A stretch of DNA of 64,000 nucleotides from Reticulitermes speratus (taxonomy: Eukaryota > Arthropoda > Insecta > Blattodea > Rhinotermitidae): positions 38,210,594-38,274,593 of the forward strand of contig JAJKFL010000011.1 in NCBI GenBank assembly GCA_021186555.1. The letters run 5' to 3'. Below the pieces are notes generated by a model. It was not told where the DNA came from, searched no databases, and saw only the letters and a program-made list of their open reading frames with translations. Of this stretch, positions 59,026-64,000 are shown in pieces; the first letter of the stretch is position 1, and every line of letters begins with the position of its first letter. Made by a program: the position numbers and the translations under genes.

Positions 59026-61815
59026 CTATTCCCTGTAGCTTATAAGTCTACGAGGTCGTAAATTATATCTGTCCCTTGTCCCTTCTCTTATATTTAAAGT
59101 CTCATTGTCGTCCTGTTCGTATCCGTCCTCGGAGGTTTCCTTGTGTCTGGGGTGGGTCGTCTGGTTTCCCCTATGCTCTCGAATCCATTCCCAGTCTAAT
59201 TCTTCATCAGTGTCACTATCGCTACTTATCCTCCTTGCCGAGGTCTTCGTGCGAGTTTCCCTTTCGCGTACCCTTTGATCACGTATGCGTTCCGACGTAG
59301 CCTTACATTTTTTTAGTTGCTCTATATTCAAATTCATGAGCCTCCCCTTAGGTCCTTCGATCTGGTAAACTTCGTTGGACAGTTTCTCTAGGACCCTGTA
59401 TGGTCCTAGCCACTTTTCACTTAACTTTTTCCCCTTCTTCATTTTCCGCCAATAAACCAAGTCTCCCGGTTTATACTCGATTCTTTTCGTCCCTCGATCG
59501 TGATATTGCCTCTGTACGTTTCTTCCGTCCTTGATTTTACCCCTAACCTCCTTATGAATTTTCCTCAGTCTCGAGGCTAATTTCTCCACAAATTCTTTGG
59601 CCTCGGTAGGCTCGTGCTTCTTCCCTAGGTAAGCCGTTAATTCCTTGTCTCCGGGCCCCATCATTTCTCTTCCATGAGTCATATAAAATGGTGAGTACCC
59701 TATGGTGCTATGGGGTTGAGCTCTATAGGCCCACAGTACCAAATCGACATACTTTTCCCAATCATCTCTCCGTCCGTCAATTTCGCATGCTAGCCCGTTA
59801 TTTAAAACCCGGTGGAAGTTTTCGATCTGTCCGTTACCCTCAGGATGATATGGGCTGGTAAAGACCTTTTTTACCCCCAATAATGCACAAATTTCCCTTA
59901 TGGTCTCGGACATGAAATTTCGCCCTCTATCACTAAGGACTATCTTATATACCCCGTGTTTAGAAAAAACTTTATTCACTAGGGCCCAGGCAATGGTCGA
60001 AGCTTCCTGATCTCTTAACGGAATGGCTTCTGGCCATTTGGTAAAGTGGTCAATGCACGTGAGTAGGTATCTATACCCCTCCCTTGAGGTCGTGTACGGA
60101 CCCGTGACGTCTACTGATAAAATTTCCCCCGGCCCTTCGGCTTCCATCATCTGACCTAATGGAGTCTTGTTTTTCCGCCCTGGTTTCATGCGGGCGCACT
60201 TATCGCATTCCTGAATATAAGTTTCCACGTCCTGGTGTAGACTAGCCCAGTAATATTTTGTCCTCAGCCACTGCTGGGTTTTCCTGATTCCAGCGTGTGC
60301 CGCGTACTTCGAATCGTGATGCTGCCGAATTATTTCTGTAACCAAATTCTTAGGGATAATTAGCCTTAATCGTCCCCGCGGTCCCTCCCGGTATAGGAGT
60401 CCATCCTTGTCTTCCACATATTCTGGTAGGTCGCGCAATTTGTTCCTGATCTTTCTACAAAAAACATCCGTGTCCTGCTCGGCTTTTATAACAGCTCGAT
60501 CTATCGGTTCACTCTCTTCTACATGGGCTGCTGCTATATGTCGGGACAAGACATCTGGCACAATGTGCTGTCTTCCGGGTCTGTGGATAACCTTATACTG
60601 AAACTCGGATAGCCTCAAGGCCCATCTAGTCAGCTTGGCACTTGGCTCCTTCAGCTTCAACATCCATTTTAACGCACTATGATCTGTTACCAGGGTGAAG
60701 GGTCTACCGAATAGGTAACATCTGTACTGTTTGGTTCCATACACCACAGCTAATAATTCCTTCTCCGTTACGGATAGCTTTTTCTCGGCAGCATTTAACT
60801 GCCGACTGGCAAAGCTAACAGGCCTCTCGACACCGTCCTGAACCTGAGTCAGAATTGCCGAGATCCCTATATCACTGGCGTCTGTGTGGAGTCGGATTTC
60901 GTGTGTGGGGTCCATACTGGGGTATGCCAAAACAACATCCGAACTGATGGCATCTTTTAATTTCTGGAAGGCCTCTTCTTGGGAATCTTCCCAAGTAAAT
61001 TTCTGATTTTTTCTAGTCAACTTGGTTAAGGGCCGTGCTAGCTCCGCGTACCTAGGTATGAACTGTCGGTAATAACCGCTAAGTCCTAAAAATGATCGTA
61101 CATCTCTTACCGTCTTGGGTTTAGGAAATGTACGTATCGCTATAAGTTTCCTTTCCGAAGGCATCACTCCCTCCTTGGTTACCAAAAATCCTAAGTACTC
61201 CACCTGATCTTGTGCAAAATGGCACTTTGATAAATTCAGGGTGAACTTAGCCCTCCTTAATCGTTCAAATACCTTTCCTAATCGGTCCGCATGTTCCTCG
61301 ATTGTTTTGGAAAAGATTAAGATGTCGTCCATAAATATTAGACACATCGTATCCCCCAAACCTAGCAACACGTTATTAATTACCCTCGTAAAGGTACTGG
61401 GTGCTCCGGCCAATCCGAAAGCTAACCGCTCATACTGGTAGCTCCCGAACGGCGTTATGATTCCGGTTTTGTGCCTGTCTTCTTCCTTAATGGGTATGTG
61501 GTAATAGGCATCTTCCATGTCGACTAAAGTAAAATACCTATTTCCACTCAATCTATCTATATTTTCCTGTACCAGGGGCATGGGGTGAACAGGTATCTGT
61601 GTCACCGCATTTAGTCCGCGGAAGTCGGCACAAAATCGGTATCGTGGTTGCTGATCAGCTGACTTTTTTGTCACGAGTATCACCGGGGCTGACCATTCAC
61701 TTATGGCCTCGGTGATCACCCCCCTTCCCTTCATCTCATTTAATTGCTTACGCATCTCTTCCCTGAGTGCGTAGGGACACCTGTATTGTTTGCCTCTTAA
61801 CAGGCCTAGAATCAC
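59026..61815 (-). CDS. pol: Pol: reverse transcriptase, RNase H and integrase
   Basis: Open frame of about 929 codons. RT: ADFRGLN near residue 63, LVDMEDAYYHI near 97, and catalytic FMDD at 161-164. RNase H: TDAS at about 301 and TDHS at about 367. Integrase: His residues at 489/490 and 497 with C527 and C530 (zinc-binding), then catalytic D559, D619 and E655 with 35 residues between the last two, and a GPYRV motif near the C-terminus. All catalytic residues are present. The frame begins inside the protease ORF and has no ATG of its own, so the native protein would be part of a larger Gag-Pol product. Confidence 0.93.
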   Translation of the reverse strand: MILGLLRGKQYRCPYALREEMRKQLNEMKGRGVITEAISEWSAPVILVTKKSADQQPRYRFCADFRGLNAVTQIPVHPMPLVQENIDRLSGNRYFTLVDMEDAYYHIPIKEEDRHKTGIITPFGSYQYERLAFGLAGAPSTFTRVINNVLLGLGDTMCLIFMDDILIFSKTIEEHADRLGKVFERLRRAKFTLNLSKCHFAQDQVEYLGFLVTKEGVMPSERKLIAIRTFPKPKTVRDVRSFLGLSGYYRQFIPRYAELARPLTKLTRKNQKFTWEDSQEEAFQKLKDAISSDVVLAYPSMDPTHEIRLHTDASDIGISAILTQVQDGVERPVSFASRQLNAAEKKLSVTEKELLAVVYGTKQYRCYLFGRPFTLVTDHSALKWMLKLKEPSAKLTRWALRLSEFQYKVIHRPGRQHIVPDVLSRHIAAAHVEESEPIDRAVIKAEQDTDVFCRKIRNKLRDLPEYVEDKDGLLYREGPRGRLRLIIPKNLVTEIIRQHHDSKYAAHAGIRKTQQWLRTKYYWASLHQDVETYIQECDKCARMKPGRKNKTPLGQMMEAEGPGEILSVDVTGPYTTSREGYRYLLTCIDHFTKWPEAIPLRDQEASTIAWALVNKVFSKHGVYKIVLSDRGRNFMSETIREICALLGVKKVFTSPYHPEGNGQIENFHRVLNNGLACEIDGRRDDWEKYVDLVLWAYRAQPHSTIGYSPFYMTHGREMMGPGDKELTAYLGKKHEPTEAKEFVEKLASRLRKIHKEVRGKIKDGRNVQRQYHDRGTKRIEYKPGDLVYWRKMKKGKKLSEKWLGPYRVLEKLSNEVYQIEGPKGRLMNLNIEQLKKCKATSERIRDQRVRERETRTKTSARRISSDSDTDEELDWEWIREHRGNQTTHPRHKETSEDGYEQDDNETLNIREGTRDRYNLRPRRLISYRE

Positions 61816-63079
61816 CGGTCCTAATCTCGTGCTCTCCGAAAGTTGTACACGGAATTTTCCCGTCTGCTGGTTTCTTAAACAAATCTTGGTACTCCATTAT
61901 AACTGGTTCAAGCCCCTCTCTTTCCGCTTGGTTCAAATGCGCTAATTTTTCTCCCAAAATCTCTGGCACCTTCGCATTCTGTTGCCCGATTTTTCCCTTT
62001 AATTGGGTCTTATCCAAACACGCTGACCGTACCTTAGCGGTCTCCCTTTGTTCGGGTTCTAGTTTCTCCTCATAAGAACTGGCAATTGCTACTAGCGTAC
62101 CTGTTTGTAATAGCACATCTTCTGCGCTTGTATTTATCATTGGAATTATGACACTAGCATAACTCCTTCCGAGGTCACTGGTCCCTCCCCTGACCTGTCG
62201 CAACGTTTCTTGCCGATCTGGCTTCTCTAGTTGCGCTACCTCGCTATACAATAAGCAATTCTTGTGGCACGTATGCGTGCCCCCCTTTTGTTTACTCAGC
62301 TTATTTACTCGTTGCTCAAGTTCTGCCCTTCCTTGGTTATGGAATTCTTTACTATCATACACTCGGGATAGTGCACGTCCCATGTAAATTCCCGGAATCA
62401 ACATTCCTGCGCTTTCTAACAGTACTGTTGGCGGCAGATCCCTTGTCGCCACCTTAACCCCATCTCTGGTTTCTAAATTCACCTTCGCGATCACCGTCGT
62501 CTTTGGCGGTATCGTGATACTGGAAGTTATAACTCCATATACTTCTTCCCATGGTTCCCCTCCTTGTTCTATCCTAGGTTCCGAAACTCGAGGTTCCCCC
62601 TTCTTTTCTTTGCCTGATAGAGCTTCGTGTTCTACAGTCTTAGCTGTTTTATTACCCTGCTCTATTTTGCCCAAGAAATCATCCTCTTCCCTGCAGCACT
62701 CGTTACTGGTTAGAGGATAATGGTTCCTACCGACCCAAATCCGGCCTTGATCCACATCTATCAATGCCTTCAATATTCTGAGACTATCTAGCCCCATTAT
62801 TCCGTGATAACTAGAGGCTATCCTAGCCACTAAAAATGTATGCTCATATACTTCGGTTCCGAGCTGAAATCGTAGGCATCTCAGTCCTCGTATTTTAAGC
62901 TCGCTGCCCGTTATACCCCTTACCACATATTGGGATCCACTAGTCAACCCAGATCCGACTTCTGGTTGAATCAACGAAACACTTGCTCCTGTATCTATCA
63001 AAAATTTAAAATTCCCTCCATCAATTTTTACTTCTAACACCAGCTCCTTACTGGTTCCATCTTCTACGGTCGGGATCAC
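61748..63079 (-). CDS. Retroviral-type aspartic protease and linker (Pol N-terminus)
   Basis: Contains FLIDTGASVSLI with the active-site Asp at about residue 29 counting from the GTG at 63079, and a later HGIMGLDSL-type flap/Gly block. The frame is open upstream and overlaps the end of gag, in a -1 relation to it, as expected for programmed frameshifting. Downstream it overlaps the RT frame by 68 bases but in a +1 relation, which is unusual and may be a one-base indel. About 300 residues between protease and RT lack a recognised domain. Confidence 0.85.
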   Translation of the reverse strand: MIPTVEDGTSKELVLEVKIDGGNFKFLIDTGASVSLIQPEVGSGLTSGSQYVVRGITGSELKIRGLRCLRFQLGTEVYEHTFLVARIASSYHGIMGLDSLRILKALIDVDQGRIWVGRNHYPLTSNECCREEDDFLGKIEQGNKTAKTVEHEALSGKEKKGEPRVSEPRIEQGGEPWEEVYGVITSSITIPPKTTVIAKVNLETRDGVKVATRDLPPTVLLESAGMLIPGIYMGRALSRVYDSKEFHNQGRAELEQRVNKLSKQKGGTHTCHKNCLLYSEVAQLEKPDRQETLRQVRGGTSDLGRSYASVIIPMINTSAEDVLLQTGTLVAIASSYEEKLEPEQRETAKVRSACLDKTQLKGKIGQQNAKVPEILGEKLAHLNQAEREGLEPVIMEYQDLFKKPADGKIPCTTFGEHEIRTGDSRPVKRQTIQVSLRTQGRDA

Positions 63080-63129
63080 TTTGTCTGTGGCTCTTATTAA
63101 CCTTTGTGCGGGGCCCCCAAAGGTCCTTT

Positions 63130-64000
63130 CTAGTTTGGGGACTGCCCTGTCCCTTTGGCTACTCCTGCCTCCCTTTTTGGCGTCGTTGTTACATTCCTTT
63201 TTGTACAGTCTCTCGATATATGCCCTAATTTATTACATACCCAGCATCGTATTGCTGTCTCTCTATTCCTTGTTCTTTCGGTTCCAACTTCCGCGTCTCT
63301 ATAATAATTTCTCCTTGGATAGCTCTCCTTGCTTATCCTACAATCCCTTTTCTTGTGTCCCTTCCTATTACACCCATAGCATACGATTTCCCTGGCGTCG
63401 GACCTATAAATTCCTTCCCTTTTTGTTTCGCCTTCTAATTTCAATGCATTATGCACGGTCGTTGCTACATTTAGAGCCTGCTCCAGATTTTCTGGCATCC
63501 TGAATCTTAGCTCTCTTCCTACAGATCCCAGGCACCCATGGATGAATGCTGATAGAAGCCTGTAGCGCCCTTCCTCTGCCAAGATGGCGCATTCGGCGGG
63601 CGTTGAACCCTTCCGAATAGTCTTTGCGCTAATCGTTCTAAGACGGTCTAGAAACTGCGCTGGAGTTTCCGTCTTTTCTTGCCTAGCTTCATGTAGCAGT
63701 GTATAATGATACTGTAGAGGTAGTTTGTCCGTAAATCTGTGCGTCAATAGTTCCTTCAGTCTGTCATACGTCAGGTCTCGTCGTTCTGTCTGATCAATTC
63801 CTTTAAGATACAAAGCAGCCTCGCCCGTTAATTTAGATACAGTTATCGCTACTAAATCCTGTTCTGTCCAATTGCTAATCTGGCCATACTGTTCTACTTG
63901 TTCGAAAAATTCTTGTATGGATTTCCTGCTTGTCTTCGGTCCTGCATATTCCTTAATACTGGCTACTAAGGACAAGTCCTTACTTCGGCCTAAACTTAAA
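63130..64000 (-). CDS. gag: Gag with two CCHC zinc knuckles, 5' end outside the window
   Basis: The frame is open to the window end, so the N-terminus is missing; the first codon at 63975 is TTG, not a real start. The central capsid-like region (retrotransposon gag type, with YLKGI and QYHYTLLHEARQ) is followed by CYGCNRKGHKKRDC (about residue 199) and CWVCNKLGHISRDC (about 234), both complete C-x2-C-x4-H-x4-C knuckles. Stop TAG at 63132-63130. Confidence 0.88.
   Translation of the reverse strand, partial: LSLGRSKDLSLVASIKEYAGPKTSRKSIQEFFEQVEQYGQISNWTEQDLVAITVSKLTGEAALYLKGIDQTERRDLTYDRLKELLTHRFTDKLPLQYHYTLLHEARQEKTETPAQFLDRLRTISAKTIRKGSTPAECAILAEEGRYRLLSAFIHGCLGSVGRELRFRMPENLEQALNVATTVHNALKLEGETKREGIYRSDAREIVCYGCNRKGHKKRDCRISKESYPRRNYYRDAEVGTERTRNRETAIRCWVCNKLGHISRDCTKRNVTTTPKREAGVAKGTGQSPN

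Larger units (their letters stand above)
56050..64000 (-). mobile_element. Env-bearing Ty3/gypsy LTR retrotransposon (errantivirus-like), 3' part
   Basis: Order on the minus strand: gag (entering from beyond the window end), protease, RT/RNase H/integrase, envelope-like ORF, polypurine tract, 3' LTR. The layout is that of insect endogenous retroviruses. The 5' LTR and the start of gag are outside. Gag/protease and protease/RT use different frames, the second switch in a direction that looks mutational. It lies upstream of the first identified exon of the MFS gene, in the same strand. Confidence 0.9.

Overview
The window is a stretch of a large, repeat-rich animal genome. Intron-split genes, tRNA-derived SINEs, mariner/pogo/hAT remnants, LINE 3' ends with (AGTT)n tails and an env-bearing Ty3/gypsy element all point to an insect, most likely a hemimetabolous one such as a cockroach or termite. 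The species is an inference; no species-specific marker was identified.

Two host genes lie tail to tail. On the plus strand, 17 phase-compatible exons (4517..34450) encode the last 869 residues of a neurobeachin-like (NBEAL1/NBEAL2 type) protein: PH-BEACH domain, BEACH domain and WD40 repeats, ending in a normal stop. The 5' half of the gene lies upstream of the window. On the minus strand, eight exons (54250 down to 43332) encode an SLC22-like organic-cation-transporter-type MFS protein. Its 5' end was not found, and at least one internal exon between 51640 and 47799 is missing.

The introns and the spacer are built from tandem arrays and mobile elements. At least twelve arrays have units of 23 to 92 bp. 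The largest are 37 bp (5.97-8.82 kb), 31 bp (10.1-11.8 kb), 36 bp (12.8-15.3 kb), 68 bp (38.7-39.9 kb), 50 bp (41.5-42.9 kb) and 92 bp (48.5-51.1 kb). Several start or stop within a few tens of bases of an NBEAL exon. Long ORFs in these arrays are artefacts of units without stop codons. The 92-bp array is an amplified internal piece of a SINE whose other copies are in the window.

The most interesting system is a set of inverted-repeat retroelements whose arms carry hammerhead-ribozyme motifs (CTGANGA, stem II, GAAA, a very short stem III, then a UH cleavage site). Stem II differs between families but stays self-complementary. Where an element has two arms the two ribozymes point outward. Several elements share a 3' tail box near ATGCACGGTGA, and two copies of one family are flanked by clear 12-15 bp target-site duplications. 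This fits Penelope-like or retrozyme-type retroelements, although no reverse transcriptase of that class is present.

The last 8 kb (56.05-64.0 kb, minus strand) is the 3' part of a Ty3/gypsy retrovirus-like element: Gag with two zinc knuckles, protease, RT/RNase H/integrase, and an envelope-like ORF that lacks an ATG and starts at a splice-acceptor-like sequence, followed by a probable 3' LTR. Pol is split between frames.
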